The notes: generated by a model not told the origin, from the letters alone. A DNA stretch of 64,000 nucleotides from Nitrospina sp. (GCA_018697205.1 JABHTG010000138.1:48500-112499), one strand, 5' to 3'. Shown: positions 16,776 to 26,493, counted from the stretch's first letter. Program-made: numbers and translations.

Positions 16776-17540
16776 TTATTCCTTTAACTTTGCTAAGACT
16801 TTATGCATATCACTCATTACATTGCGTCTGTTCTCGAGAGTATAGGCTCTTAAAAGATAGGCCGGATGGAGCGTTAGCATAAGTGGAATTCCCTCATATT
16901 GGTACCAGTTTCCCCTTTCCTTCATAATTGGGACAGTTCTTCCTAATAAGGTACTAGCAGCAGGTTTACCCAGGGCAACAATAGCTTTGGGTTTAATAGC
17001 TTGTAGTTGTTTAATAAGGAATGGATTACAGGATTCTATTTCATTGGATTTTGGGTCTCTATTACTGGGTGGTCGACATTTAACAATATTGCAGATATAT
17101 GTATCTTTCTCACGGTCAAGATTCATACCTTTTTCTATGATTTCGGTTAACTTTTTCCCCGCTCTACCTACAAAGGGGAAACCTTGTTCATCTTCATCAG
17201 CACCAGGTGCTTCCCCAACAAATACTAGTTCGGCGTGGGGATTTCCTGAGCCGAAGACAATTGTCTTTCTGTTTTTATGCAAGTCACATCGATTACAGTC
17301 CCCTAATGCTTCTCGAACTTTTTCAATGCTGATATTAATTTTTTTAGTTATAGATTTTGTTGCTTTCATTTTAGTTGGGCCTTCATTATTACTAGTTGAG
17401 AGAGTTGCCTTATTTGTATTTGGTTGAAGTTTGAGAACTATGTCTGAATCGGAGGGAATTCCGGAAAAACCATAATCTTTAAGAAAGGTTAGATAATTCC
17501 TCAAATTTCTAAGTATAACTGGTCTTTCGCTTGTCGACAT
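16776..17540 (-). CDS. Uracil-DNA glycosylase, type 4 (iron-sulfur)
   Basis: The catalytic block GEAPGADEDEQGFPFVGRAG and the second motif HPAYLLR are those of family 4 UDGs. Four cysteines fit the [4Fe-4S] cluster of this family: C82 and C85 (CNRC), C155 (VKCRPP) and C171 (ESCNPF). About 80 N-terminal residues precede the domain and look flexible and Ser/Thr/Lys-rich, as in many bacterial members. The enzyme removes uracil from DNA to start base-excision repair. The start at 17540 is an ATG. Confidence 0.95.
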   Translation of the reverse strand: MSTSERPVILRNLRNYLTFLKDYGFSGIPSDSDIVLKLQPNTNKATLSTSNNEGPTKMKATKSITKKINISIEKVREALGDCNRCDLHKNRKTIVFGSGNPHAELVFVGEAPGADEDEQGFPFVGRAGKKLTEIIEKGMNLDREKDTYICNIVKCRPPSNRDPKSNEIESCNPFLIKQLQAIKPKAIVALGKPAASTLLGRTVPIMKERGNWYQYEGIPLMLTLHPAYLLRAYTLENRRNVMSDMHKVLAKLKE

Positions 17541-17726
17541 ATCAAGATGGAGATTAGAAAAAGGTCACATGTAAAACAATCTGAGTTGAGAGTTTATGTA
17601 GAGAATTAAATAAAAATATGTATATTAACTTTTAAGCATGTAAATTGAAATTTTTCCGATTGAGTCTATAGTCAGCTTGGTTTATTATAATAGTGTAATA
17701 TTAATTTTTATCAAGGTGTATAGCAT

Positions 17727-18032
17727 ATGTCAGGCTTAAAAAGCTCTTGGGAGCTTAGTCTTGAAAGATCGGAAAAACTAGTTCCTGAACTAAAAAATAA
17801 AAAAAAAATTACAAGTCGACAAAAAGAAAAAATTAGTGAAATTCGTAAGGAATACCAGGCTAAGATTGCAGATAAAGACATAATGATGCAAGATAGCGTG
17901 ACAAAGCTTCAGGGCCGAATTCCTCCCGAGGAAATTAAATATGCTATGGAAGAACTTCAAAATGGGTTCGCTGAGGAAAAAAATGCCTTAGAAAAAAAAA
18001 TGGAAGAGGAAATTGAGTCTGTTCGTAATTAA
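17727..18032 (+). CDS. Coiled-coil hypothetical protein, 101 aa
   Basis: The sequence is highly charged, with long Lys/Glu-rich helices (KKKITSRQKEKISEIRKEY and EEKNALEKKMEEEIES) predicting a coiled coil. There is no signal or membrane segment, so it is cytoplasmic. AAGGTG precedes the ATG. A gene of similar kind occurs upstream of argS in some deltaproteobacteria, and here argS follows after 98 bases. The function is unknown. Confidence 0.7.
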   Translation: MSGLKSSWELSLERSEKLVPELKNKKKITSRQKEKISEIRKEYQAKIADKDIMMQDSVTKLQGRIPPEEIKYAMEELQNGFAEEKNALEKKMEEEIESVRN

Positions 18033-18130
18033 GTAAGCTGCCCCCAAATTCGAACCCTCCGGTTGTAACTGCTACTTTCGTGGCGAGTTCTAGTTTTAAA
18101 TATTTCTCCAGCTATTTTTGAGAAGAAAAA

Positions 18131-19795
18131 ATGAAAAATTTTATACGCCAGTTAATTAGCAGTGCACTTTTTAATGCCAAAAAAAATGGTGATCTAGATG
18201 TATCTATTATACCCGAAATTGTAGTTGAAATACCTAGGGAAGGTAAATTTGGTGACTTTTCTACAACACTTGCGTTAGGGCTTGCTAAATCAGAAAAAAA
18301 GAAACCATATGAGATTGCGAAAATTTTATCACATCATCTACAGTGTGATGAAAATAGTATTGCATCAGTTAAAATAGCCGGTCCAGGGTTTCTCAATTTG
18401 TCAATGAAGCATTCATTTTTCATAAAGCGTTTGTTGAGAGTTGTAGAAGAAGGAGATCGATACGGAGAATCGAAAGCGGGTCAAGGTAAAAAAATTCTTC
18501 TTGAGTTTGTAAGTGCTAACCCTACGGGCCCTCTTCATGTAGGTCATGGTAGAGGAGCAGCAGTAGGAGATATGCTTGGCCGACTTCTTGATAAAGCTGG
18601 ATATAACGTTAGCACAGAATATTATATTAATGATGTCGGTAATCAAATGAATACTCTGGGTCGATCTACATGGCTGCGCTATTTAGAAATAGAAGGCAAG
18701 AATAACGAATTTCCGCCAGATTATTATCAAGGAGATTATATAAAGGATATAGCGAGGGCTATACACAAACAGTATGGAGATGAATTTCTTAACCAAAATG
18801 AAGACGAGGTTTTACAATTTTTTCGTGAGCATGCTCTTAATTCCATTTTGGATGGAATTAAAGAAGATCTTTCTAATTTTGGTGTGAGTTTTGACCAGTG
18901 GTTTAGTGAAAAAAAATTATATGATCAACAATTAGTTAATTTAGTTGTTAATTGCCTCCGGGAAAGAGGGCATGTTTATGAAAAGGAAGGTGCTGTCTGG
19001 CTGAAATCATCTGCGCTTAATGATGAAAAAGACCGAGTTCTCATCAAGCAATCAGGTGAAAAAACTTATTTTTGCTCGGATATCGCTTATCACAAGAATA
19101 AAATTGATCGTGGTTTTGAGTTAATTGTTGACTTATGGGGAGCGGATCATCACGGGTATGTTCCTCGTATGAAATCAGCACTGCAAGCAATTGGATACGA
19201 TGAAAATGTTTTTAAAGTAATGCTTGTTCAGTTTGTATCTTTGAAGCGTGGTGGAGAAAAAGTATCGATGTCTACCAGGTCAGGAAAGTTTGTTACTTTA
19301 TCAGATGTTATTAAGGAAGTAGGAGTTGATGCGACTCGTTTTTTCTTTTTAATGAGAAGTTCTGATACACATCTTGACTTTGATCTTGAGTTAGCTAAAA
19401 AAGAATCCCCTGAGAACCCTGTTTTTTATATTCAATATGCCCATGCTCGTATTTGTAGTATTTTCCAAACAGCTACTAAGCAAGGAATAAATCTCCTCGA
19501 TCAAGTTGATCTTGACTTGAAACCTTTAGAAAATGAAGAAGAACTTATCATCATAAAAAAAATACTTGCTTTTACAGAAACTGTAGAAAAAAGTGCAGAA
19601 CTATTAGAAGTTCATCGTATTGCATTTTACCTGCAGGATCTTGTTGGTACTTTTCACAGGTATTATTCCAGTAATCGAATTGTGAGTGATGATCAAACTG
19701 TAACTTTAGCGAGATTATTCCTTATGAACTGTCTTCGTGTTACAATTAGAAATGGTCTTTCAATAATGGGTGTCTCGGCACCAGCGAGTATGTAG
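18131..19795 (+). CDS. argS: Arginyl-tRNA synthetase
   Basis: The class I signature is present as HVGH (residues 136-139, SANPTGPLHVGHGRGAA). The KMSKS counterpart is replaced by VSMSTRSG, as usual for ArgRS. The N-terminal Add-1 domain (about 1-110) and the C-terminal DALR anticodon-binding domain (from about 435, IQYAHARICSI) are both recognisable. At 554 aa it is full length. It charges tRNA-Arg in the cytoplasm. Confidence 0.98.
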   Translation: MKNFIRQLISSALFNAKKNGDLDVSIIPEIVVEIPREGKFGDFSTTLALGLAKSEKKKPYEIAKILSHHLQCDENSIASVKIAGPGFLNLSMKHSFFIKRLLRVVEEGDRYGESKAGQGKKILLEFVSANPTGPLHVGHGRGAAVGDMLGRLLDKAGYNVSTEYYINDVGNQMNTLGRSTWLRYLEIEGKNNEFPPDYYQGDYIKDIARAIHKQYGDEFLNQNEDEVLQFFREHALNSILDGIKEDLSNFGVSFDQWFSEKKLYDQQLVNLVVNCLRERGHVYEKEGAVWLKSSALNDEKDRVLIKQSGEKTYFCSDIAYHKNKIDRGFELIVDLWGADHHGYVPRMKSALQAIGYDENVFKVMLVQFVSLKRGGEKVSMSTRSGKFVTLSDVIKEVGVDATRFFFLMRSSDTHLDFDLELAKKESPENPVFYIQYAHARICSIFQTATKQGINLLDQVDLDLKPLENEEELIIIKKILAFTETVEKSAELLEVHRIAFYLQDLVGTFHRYYSSNRIVSDDQTVTLARLFLMNCLRVTIRNGLSIMGVSAPASM

Positions 19796-19843
19796 CGAAT
19801 GATTTTAATGAGTTTGTATAATTTAGTTCAAGGTCTTAGCTAA

Positions 19844-20506
19844 ATGAAATCATCAGCTAAATTTTCTTTAACTCTCCTCATTTTTGCTCTATCTGCGACA
19901 GGATTTTTTTTTGATTCTATAAAAGCCCTTGATTTTTTTTCGATAAAAAAAAATATTTCTTTTGATAAAATAATTTCAATAAAGCCTTTAGATGTGAAAG
20001 ATAAACAGGCTTTAGTTGAATCGGGAGCTAGTTCGTTGGGTAGTTTTACTTTTTTTGATACACTTAACGACCCTGCTATGAAAAAATATATTGGGTTGAG
20101 TGGGAATGTCATTTCCGAAAAAGAGAAAGCTCTTCAGAAGCCAAATGTTTTGACTTCAAAAAAAGATAATAGTCTTGACCCTCAGGTAATCTCTGCCATT
20201 CCTAGAAAAATTATCACTCCATCCACAAAAAATCTTTACAGGCAAAGGCAGATTGAGTCATCAGAGCCAGGCTTTGTCCTTCAAGTAGGATCATTTCAAG
20301 ATTTTAATAAGGCAGTTATTCTTAAAAACAAATTAATTAAACGTGACTATACCGTTTATATTACTTCAACTTTAATTGAAAAAAAGGGCTATATATTAAA
20401 TCGAGTTTTTGTGGGTAAGTTCTTGAGAAAAGTAGAAGCTGAAAAGGTAGCTGTTAAGATAAAAGAATCTGAAAAAATTGAACCACTCGTTCGATACTTT
20501 GATTAA
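19844..20506 (+). CDS. SPOR-domain protein
   Basis: A hydrophobic N-terminus (about residues 9-26, LTLLIFALSATGFFF) acts as signal or anchor. About 110 residues of low conservation follow. A C-terminal SPOR domain (about 143-217, FVLQVGSFQDFNKAVILKN) has the typical Gln/Gly-Phe pattern. SPOR domains bind denuded septal peptidoglycan, so the protein is likely a periplasmic cell-division or wall factor. It follows argS by 48 bases and could be in the same transcript, an order common in related bacteria. Its stop faces the convergent TPR gene with a 16-base gap. Confidence 0.85.
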   Translation: MKSSAKFSLTLLIFALSATGFFFDSIKALDFFSIKKNISFDKIISIKPLDVKDKQALVESGASSLGSFTFFDTLNDPAMKKYIGLSGNVISEKEKALQKPNVLTSKKDNSLDPQVISAIPRKIITPSTKNLYRQRQIESSEPGFVLQVGSFQDFNKAVILKNKLIKRDYTVYITSTLIEKKGYILNRVFVGKFLRKVEAEKVAVKIKESEKIEPLVRYFD

Positions 20507-20522
20507 AAATAAATAATTAAGT

Positions 20523-21896
20523 TTAGTCTTTTACTTGCCTGCGTTCTTTGTAAACTTGTAGTATCTCTATAGGGTCATCGGCTCTAGATCCTCCGTAAAA
20601 ATTTTCTTTGCTATCATAAACTGGTGCAAAGCGATAGCCTTTAGAGTTATTGTTGTATACAGTTCTTTGAACACTCTCGCCTTTAAATTCAAAAGTTAGA
20701 TTTGATTGTTTCCCTGGTTTTATGATTATTGTTTCAATCTGATTTGGTATAAATGGATGCCAGGCAATTATTTTATATGTGCCAGGTGGAATATTTTTAA
20801 TTGAAAAATTTCCATCTTTATCTGTTATGGCGTAATAAGGGTTTTCGACTATTATTCCATTTGACTGTAAAAACGGATGAAGGTTACATTTGATTAGAAA
20901 GTTTTTAGTATTTTTTTTTACGAAAATATCTCTGGCTTGAGACGTATTCGCATCGACAGGGCGGTGGCTTCTTTGGTCTGCACCTCGAGCATTAAATTCG
21001 TACGCAACAACCTCATGTCTGATAGGGTCAGTATTCTCTAGTAATAGTGTTTCCCCATTACGAGAACTAATGACATATTTGGGAGTATGGCAACGGTTCA
21101 TTACTATTTTTTGAATTTTATTTAGAAAGGGTTTCCCCTTTTGTATATTAACAAGTTTAACTACAGTATCTTTAAGTCCCCGGGATTCTGACACGGTAAA
21201 ATCAAATAAAATACGATTACCTTTCCCATCTGAAATTCGTGTGCAATATTCAATATTTGGAGATGCTATGAGCGGAAAAAATCTTGGGCTGGGTATCTTC
21301 CCAGATAGACTGACCCTCCCTTTGATTGAACCACCATTATTAACTGACATGACTTTATATTTTGGTGGAATAAAGTCAAAAAGTTTTTTAGCTAAATCGT
21401 TGTTACGTGAATAAAGTTGATTGACTTGATTTTCTGCTTTATCTATCTTATTTTGTCTTATATATAACAGTCCAAGATTGTAATCTGCCTTAACATTCCT
21501 AGGGTCCATTTTTAGAGATAGCTTAAGCTCTTGGACTGCTTCTTTAATTAAATTTAACTTGGCAAAAGAAAGCCCTCTGTTATAGCGGAATAGAGAGTGG
21601 TCATACCCGAGCATTATTGCTTTATCAAAAGCAAGTAAGGCTTCTTTATGTTTTTCTAATTGGCTTAGGGCTACACCTAGGTTTGCGTAGGCTAATTTAT
21701 TTAGGGGGTCAAACTGGATAGCCATTCTAAATTCATCAGAGGCCTGTTTCCAATGCTCAGCTCGACTAAGCAGTAAACCATCATCATAATATCGCTGTGA
21801 TTTAAGCTTTGTTTCCTCGCTTGCTACAGCATTGAAAGGGAGTGTTGAAAATAGGATGAACCAAGCCAAACTGCTTTTGATAAAAAAATTAATCAC
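20523..21896 (-). CDS. Secreted TPR protein with cupredoxin-like and carboxypeptidase-regulatory domains
   Basis: A signal peptide (about 1-25, ending near FNAVAS) is followed by three or four TPRs (about 30-145: LAYANLGVALSQLEKHKEAL, FRYNRGLSFAKLNLIKEAV, ADYNLGLLYIRQNKIDKAE). A beta-rich region (about 185-345) contains NRCHTPKYV, RHEVVAYEFN and KCNLHPFLQSNGIIVENPY, resembling plastocyanin-like domains of cytochrome-associated secreted proteins. A carboxypeptidase-regulatory-like domain (DGNFSIKNIPPGTYKIIAWH) comes last. The His/Cys pattern could bind copper, but this is inference. It probably acts in the periplasm. The TPR plus cupredoxin-like combination is unusual. Confidence 0.75.
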   Translation of the reverse strand: MINFFIKSSLAWFILFSTLPFNAVASEETKLKSQRYYDDGLLLSRAEHWKQASDEFRMAIQFDPLNKLAYANLGVALSQLEKHKEALLAFDKAIMLGYDHSLFRYNRGLSFAKLNLIKEAVQELKLSLKMDPRNVKADYNLGLLYIRQNKIDKAENQVNQLYSRNNDLAKKLFDFIPPKYKVMSVNNGGSIKGRVSLSGKIPSPRFFPLIASPNIEYCTRISDGKGNRILFDFTVSESRGLKDTVVKLVNIQKGKPFLNKIQKIVMNRCHTPKYVISSRNGETLLLENTDPIRHEVVAYEFNARGADQRSHRPVDANTSQARDIFVKKNTKNFLIKCNLHPFLQSNGIIVENPYYAITDKDGNFSIKNIPPGTYKIIAWHPFIPNQIETIIIKPGKQSNLTFEFKGESVQRTVYNNNSKGYRFAPVYDSKENFYGGSRADDPIEILQVYKERRQVKD

Positions 21897-21949
21897 GTGT
21901 AAACAATCCCCCGCCTTATTCTTGATTTATTAAACTTTAATACTATTTT

Positions 21950-21978
21950 AAATTAACAATCCTTTGAAGTTGTGTCAA
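21950..21978 (-). promoter_or_regulatory. Probable promoter of the TPR/cupredoxin-like gene
   Basis: On the minus strand a perfect TTGACA (21978-21973) and TAATTT (21955-21950) are 17 bases apart, about 55 bases before the ATG at 21896. A plus-strand promoter for the divergent hydrolase gene at 22045 must overlap the same 150-base region. Confidence 0.45.
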
Positions 21979-22044
21979 ATTGAAGACAATGAGAGTATCT
22001 ATATTAGTTTTTGGTATGACACCACTTATAAACTCTAGTAACTA

Positions 22045-23010
22045 ATGGACTACAATCCTTATTTATTCAAACCAAAGGTTTTATTTCGGAATAATTTTTT
22101 TCAAACTGTTATGGGATCGTTTATTTCAGGAAATGCGAGATTACCAGAACGAAAACTTCATAAAGTATTAGTTGGTCAAATAGAAAAATTAATATTGTGT
22201 GAATTGTCCTCGAGCAACCCTGATGCTCCTATAATTCTTATGGCTCATGGTATGGGGGGGTCTTCTGAAGCAGGTTATATGAAACGAATTGCCAGAAAAT
22301 TTTGGATTCGTGGATTTACTGTTTTTATGATGAATCAACGTGGAAGTGGACTTGGTATGGGCTTGAGCGATCGTTTATGGAACGGCGGAAGTAGTGATGA
22401 CTTAGATAATGTGATTAATTATATTTTAAAAATTTACTCAAGTAATTCAATTGATATCGTAGGATTTTCGTTGAGTGGGAATATACTTTTAAAGTATCTT
22501 GGCGAGAAGAGAATTCGATCTAAAAAAATTCGTAGGGCATTTGCAGTTAACCCTCCAATTGATTTAAAAAGAGCGAGCTATATTTTATCAAAAACTAAGA
22601 AATGTTCTTTTTTTAATAATTATTATATGAAGCAGATTCATTTGCAGACAGAGGCCATGGCTGAATGTGTTCCAAATGCATTTAAACCTTCAGTAAAAGC
22701 TAAAACAATACTTGAATTTGATGAGATTTACACTGCGCCTGCGGCAGGTTACAAAGATGTTGATGATTATTATCACAAGTGTAGTGCTAAAGGATATTTG
22801 GATGATATTAATATTCCTACTACTATTCTCTGCGCAATGGATGACCCTTTTGTTGAAGTAAGTATTTTTAAATCGACTCGCATGAGTAGTGCTATTGAGC
22901 TAAATACTCCTGAGCGGGGAGGGCACATGGGATATCTTTCAAGGAGACTCACTCCTTGGGGTGATCACAGGTGGATGGACTTTATGGTCGTTGATTGGTC
23001 AGATATATAA
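22045..23010 (+). CDS. YheT-family alpha/beta hydrolase
   Basis: The fold and motifs are those of the AB-hydrolase-4/YheT family. The oxyanion region is LMAHGMGGSSEAGYM, with MMNQRGSG. The nucleophile elbow is GFSLSGN. The acid is in AMDDPFV and the His in RGGHMGYLSRR. The N-terminal YNPYLFKP segment is also typical. At 321 aa it is full length. These are cytoplasmic esterase-like enzymes whose physiological substrate is not firmly known. Confidence 0.9.
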   Translation: MDYNPYLFKPKVLFRNNFFQTVMGSFISGNARLPERKLHKVLVGQIEKLILCELSSSNPDAPIILMAHGMGGSSEAGYMKRIARKFWIRGFTVFMMNQRGSGLGMGLSDRLWNGGSSDDLDNVINYILKIYSSNSIDIVGFSLSGNILLKYLGEKRIRSKKIRRAFAVNPPIDLKRASYILSKTKKCSFFNNYYMKQIHLQTEAMAECVPNAFKPSVKAKTILEFDEIYTAPAAGYKDVDDYYHKCSAKGYLDDINIPTTILCAMDDPFVEVSIFKSTRMSSAIELNTPERGGHMGYLSRRLTPWGDHRWMDFMVVDWSDI

Positions 23011-23178
23011 TAAAAGGAGTGGTGTAAGTACTTGATTTAGTTTTTCTGTTTGAGGATGATTTTAAAGATGTGATTTTGAGTATTAGTGCATATAAAAAAA
23101 CTACTTTTTTGTTTGTTTTTTTACTATTAGGCCGATATTTTTATAATTATTTGTGTTTAATTTAGATTAAATATAAAG

Positions 23179-24468
23179 ATGGAACTTTTTCCAGAATTCC
23201 AAGATAAGAAAAATGACATAAAACCTGCACCACTTGCTGACCGAATGCGTCCTCGCAAAATAAAAGACTTTCTTGGCCAGGAAAATATTTTTGGTGAAGG
23301 AAAACCATTGCGAACACTTATTAGAGTAAAATCAAATTTTTCATTTATATTATGGGGGCCACCGGGATCGGGTAAGACAACAATTGCTCGTCTTGCTGCA
23401 AATATATCAGAAAACGAATTTTATGAGATAAGTGCCGTAAATGCTGGTGTAGCTGAAATTCGAAAGGTTATCCATCAGGCAAAAAAATCATGGAGCCTCT
23501 CTAGGAAAAGCTCGACTCTTTTCATTGATGAAATTCACAGACTGAATAAATCTCAACAGGATTCTGTTTTACCTCATATTGAAAATGGAACTATTCGCCT
23601 TATTGGTTCTACTACCGAAAATCCATCTTTCGAGGTAATCCCCTCTTTGAGTTCTAGATGCCAGGTATTTCGTTTGGAGTCACTTTCTCAAAAAGATATG
23701 AGGGCTTTGTTAGAGCGTGGGTTGGTTGATAAGGAAAGTGGTTTAGGAAATGATTTGTTTAAAATTGATTCTGATGCCAAAAATCTAATTATATCTTATG
23801 CAAATGGAGACGCACGCAAGGCACTTAATTTGTTAGAAGCGGCCCGTGATTTTTCCTGTTCTATTGAAAAGGAACCTCGGTTAGTTAGTGCTCAAGATAT
23901 TAAAGCGTTAATTCAATCAGTTGCTATTTTGTATGACAAAGATGGTAATGAACATTATGATCATGCTTCAGCTTTTCAAAAAAGTTTGCGGGGATCTGAT
24001 CCGGACGCAGCGATTTACTGGCTAGCAAAAATGATTAGCGGAGGTGAGAATCCACGTTTTATTTATCGAAGATTAATTGTAACTGCTGCAGAAGATATTG
24101 GGAATGCAGACCCAATGGCTCTTGTTATTGCTAATACCGCTGCAGATTCGTGTGAAAAACTCGGATGGCCCGAAGCAAGAATTCCTTTAGCACAAGCGGT
24201 GATTTATATAGCGCAGGCTCCAAAAGATAACTCGGCGATTGTTGCTATTGATGAAGCTTTGAATGATATTCAACATAAAGGAAAATCTTTTCCCGTGCCA
24301 GACCACCTTAAGGATACTCATTATAGCGATGCGAAAGCTAAATATGGTTACGGTAAGGAGTATAAATATCCTCATGATTTCCCTAAAAGCAAGGTAGCAC
24401 AAGATTATTTACCCGATGCTTTAAAGGGAACCCAATATGTTTTTTTTAATCCAAAAAATAAAACTTAG
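23179..24468 (+). CDS. rarA: Replication-associated recombination protein A (RarA/MgsA)
   Basis: The AAA+ clamp-loader-like ATPase has Walker A GPPGSGKT (60-67) and Walker B FIDEIHRL, with sensor GSTTENPSFEVIPSLSSRC. The C-terminal tetramerisation part carries SGGENPRFIYRRLIVTAAEDIG and ends with YPHDF. The N-terminal PLADRMRP is the family's usual opening. It acts at stalled or gapped replication forks. The length of 429 aa is normal. Confidence 0.97.
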   Translation: MELFPEFQDKKNDIKPAPLADRMRPRKIKDFLGQENIFGEGKPLRTLIRVKSNFSFILWGPPGSGKTTIARLAANISENEFYEISAVNAGVAEIRKVIHQAKKSWSLSRKSSTLFIDEIHRLNKSQQDSVLPHIENGTIRLIGSTTENPSFEVIPSLSSRCQVFRLESLSQKDMRALLERGLVDKESGLGNDLFKIDSDAKNLIISYANGDARKALNLLEAARDFSCSIEKEPRLVSAQDIKALIQSVAILYDKDGNEHYDHASAFQKSLRGSDPDAAIYWLAKMISGGENPRFIYRRLIVTAAEDIGNADPMALVIANTAADSCEKLGWPEARIPLAQAVIYIAQAPKDNSAIVAIDEALNDIQHKGKSFPVPDHLKDTHYSDAKAKYGYGKEYKYPHDFPKSKVAQDYLPDALKGTQYVFFNPKNKT

Positions 24469-24541
24469 ACTGTTGGTAAACTTGCGATATTATTTATTTT
24501 AGGTTAAAAACATTCTTTTAGGAAACATCTTTGATTTTACT

Positions 24542-24994
24542 ATGAGCATAACAAAAATTCATACTGCTGAAGATATTTTTAAAGGTCGATTAAGAGGCAA
24601 CCAATTAATGGCTAGTGGGATTCCTCTAACCTTTGAATCGGCTCGTTATTTATGGTCTTCGCCAAAAATGGTTGATGTTACTTGGTTGGATTTAGCAGAT
24701 AACCAATTAGGAGATACTGGTTTGATTGAGTTGTCCGAGTGCGAATTACTAAAAAATGTTCAATATTTAAACCTAAACCAAAATGGTATTACAGATGAAG
24801 GATTGACTAGTCTTTCTAAATCAAAGATTCTCACTAAACTTAAACGCCTTCATCTTAAAAAAAACTTACTTACAGGTCCAGGTATTGTGGATTTGTATAA
24901 TTCAGAAACTCTAAATGAACTTTCTACGTTTCAGATCCATGATGGTTGGACTTGCAAGAAAATGGATGGATGGCGATATAACCCTCAAGGTTGA
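24542..24994 (+). CDS. Leucine-rich-repeat protein, ribonuclease-inhibitor type
   Basis: Three RNI-type repeats are visible (WLDLADNQLGDTGLIELSE, YLNLNQNGITDEGLTSLSK, RLHLKKNLLTGPGIVDLYN). A capping N-terminus precedes them and a short tail with WTCKKMDGW follows. There is no signal peptide. The stop is 3 bases before the serB start, so the genes are translationally linked. It is the second cytoplasmic LRR protein of the window (compare 3084-3554), probably a protein-interaction module of unknown partner. Confidence 0.75.
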   Translation: MSITKIHTAEDIFKGRLRGNQLMASGIPLTFESARYLWSSPKMVDVTWLDLADNQLGDTGLIELSECELLKNVQYLNLNQNGITDEGLTSLSKSKILTKLKRLHLKKNLLTGPGIVDLYNSETLNELSTFQIHDGWTCKKMDGWRYNPQG

Positions 24995-24997
24995 TCT

Positions 24998-26233
24998 ATG
25001 CAGGAAAATGATGGCCCTTGCCAAATTCATGTTCAAATTTCAAGCACTGATCGGCCGGGGATATTAGCCGAAGCTTTAGAATCTATAGTTGCCTTTAACT
25101 GGGATGTTCTTGATATTAAGCAATTTGTTTTTAATGGGTTGCTTAATTTGTCGTTATTACTTGGCAGTAATAAGTCTAATTCTCTTCAGAAGTTGAAATT
25201 AGTATTAGATGAATGGGCAATAAAAAATCAAGTAACTTTGCAGATATTTCCTTGGGAAAAAGAACTTCGACCAGAAATTCCCTATAAATACCGTTCTGTA
25301 GTTACCTTGCTTGGCCCAAATCTTTCCTCAGGTGTTTTTCTTTCACTTTCTAAAACATTTTCTAGTCGCGATATTAATATTCTTCGTATCGAACAATTGG
25401 ATTATAGTGACCACCATGTTGTAGAGGTAGTTATAGGAAGCAAAGAAGACCACTCAACTGTAGATATCTTAAATGCTTTAGTTCAGTTTAAGGAAAAATT
25501 TTCTGTAGATATTGCAGTACAAGAAGACACGATGTTTCGGCGTAATAAAAGGTTAATCATATTCGATGCAGATATGACGTTTGTGCAGTGTGAAATAATA
25601 GATGAACTCGGTAAGTTGGCAGGTGTTGGTGATCGTATGGAAGAAATTACAAAACGGACTATGAATGGAGAACTCGATTTTAAGCTTGCTCTTTGTGAAC
25701 GTGTTAAGCTTCTTGCGGGGCTTTCAATTCTTAAATTAGAGGAACTATATAAGCGGATTCCTATTACCCCTGGTGCAGAGGATATTGTTCGTATTTTACA
25801 ATATCTAGGTTACCGCATCGGCATTGTAAGTGGCGGGTTTGATTTTTTCATAGACCGTATTAAAAATATTTATAAGCTTGACTATGGAATTTCTAATCAA
25901 CTTGAAATTGTAGATGGTGTGCTTACGGGTCGAGTTGTTGGAGATATTATAGATGCACGTGCTAAAGAACGTGCACTTATAACAATTGCAAATCAGGAAG
26001 GGTTTTCTTTAAAACAAGTTGTTGCCGTTGGGGATGGAGCTAATGATATTCATATGTTAGCTAAGGCAGGGCTTGGTATCGCATTTAATGCTAAATCTAT
26101 CGTTCAGAAGCATGCTAATGCTGGAATTAATCAGTCTAATCTTGAGCTTATTCTATATTTTCTGGGTATCAGTGGTAAGGAACTTCAGGAACTTCGTGAC
26201 TTATCCAAAGCACCTCCCAAATCTTCTTGGTAA
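24998..26233 (+). CDS. serB: Phosphoserine phosphatase with N-terminal ACT domains
   Basis: Two ACT-like domains occupy about residues 8-85 (ISSTDRPGILAEALESI) and 97-170. The HAD phosphatase follows, with nucleophile D190 and acid/base D192 (IIFDADMTF), GELDFKLALCERV, SGGFDFF and GDGANDIHML. This layout is that of long SerB proteins. It hydrolyses O-phosphoserine to serine in the last step of serine synthesis. The ACT domains suggest allosteric amino-acid control. The gene is joined to the LRR gene upstream by a 3-base gap. Confidence 0.95.
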   Translation: MQENDGPCQIHVQISSTDRPGILAEALESIVAFNWDVLDIKQFVFNGLLNLSLLLGSNKSNSLQKLKLVLDEWAIKNQVTLQIFPWEKELRPEIPYKYRSVVTLLGPNLSSGVFLSLSKTFSSRDINILRIEQLDYSDHHVVEVVIGSKEDHSTVDILNALVQFKEKFSVDIAVQEDTMFRRNKRLIIFDADMTFVQCEIIDELGKLAGVGDRMEEITKRTMNGELDFKLALCERVKLLAGLSILKLEELYKRIPITPGAEDIVRILQYLGYRIGIVSGGFDFFIDRIKNIYKLDYGISNQLEIVDGVLTGRVVGDIIDARAKERALITIANQEGFSLKQVVAVGDGANDIHMLAKAGLGIAFNAKSIVQKHANAGINQSNLELILYFLGISGKELQELRDLSKAPPKSSW

Positions 26234-26398
26234 ATAACTATTACTCCCCATTTTAATCATCTCCCTTTTTAGATTGTCCATTAGGTAATTACTTATACGA
26301 ACCCCCCTTTTAACCTTATTTTTCTACATTTTAATTATCAATATTTTTTTCTCAATATAAATATCTAAACTTTGCCTAATCTTTAATTGATAATACAT

Positions 26399-26427
26399 TT
26401 GACAATTAATTCATTAAATAGTAAATT
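26399..26427 (+). promoter_or_regulatory. Probable promoter of the cbiX-like gene
   Basis: TTGACA (26399-26404), a 17-base spacer and TAAATT (26422-26427) precede the ATG at 26494 by about 65 bases. The surrounding 260-base spacer is extremely AT-rich and holds nothing else that I can see. Confidence 0.5.
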
Positions 26428-26493
26428 ATTAACAATTATCGTAGTAATTCAATTGTTTGTTAATACTAAAATTTATTTATTTAAGGTGAAAAA

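Noticed and set aside
18033-18130. Possible tRNA remnant (TTCGAACCC-like string) before argS
   Set aside because: The bases on either side do not form a T-stem and no acceptor or anticodon arm can be drawn.
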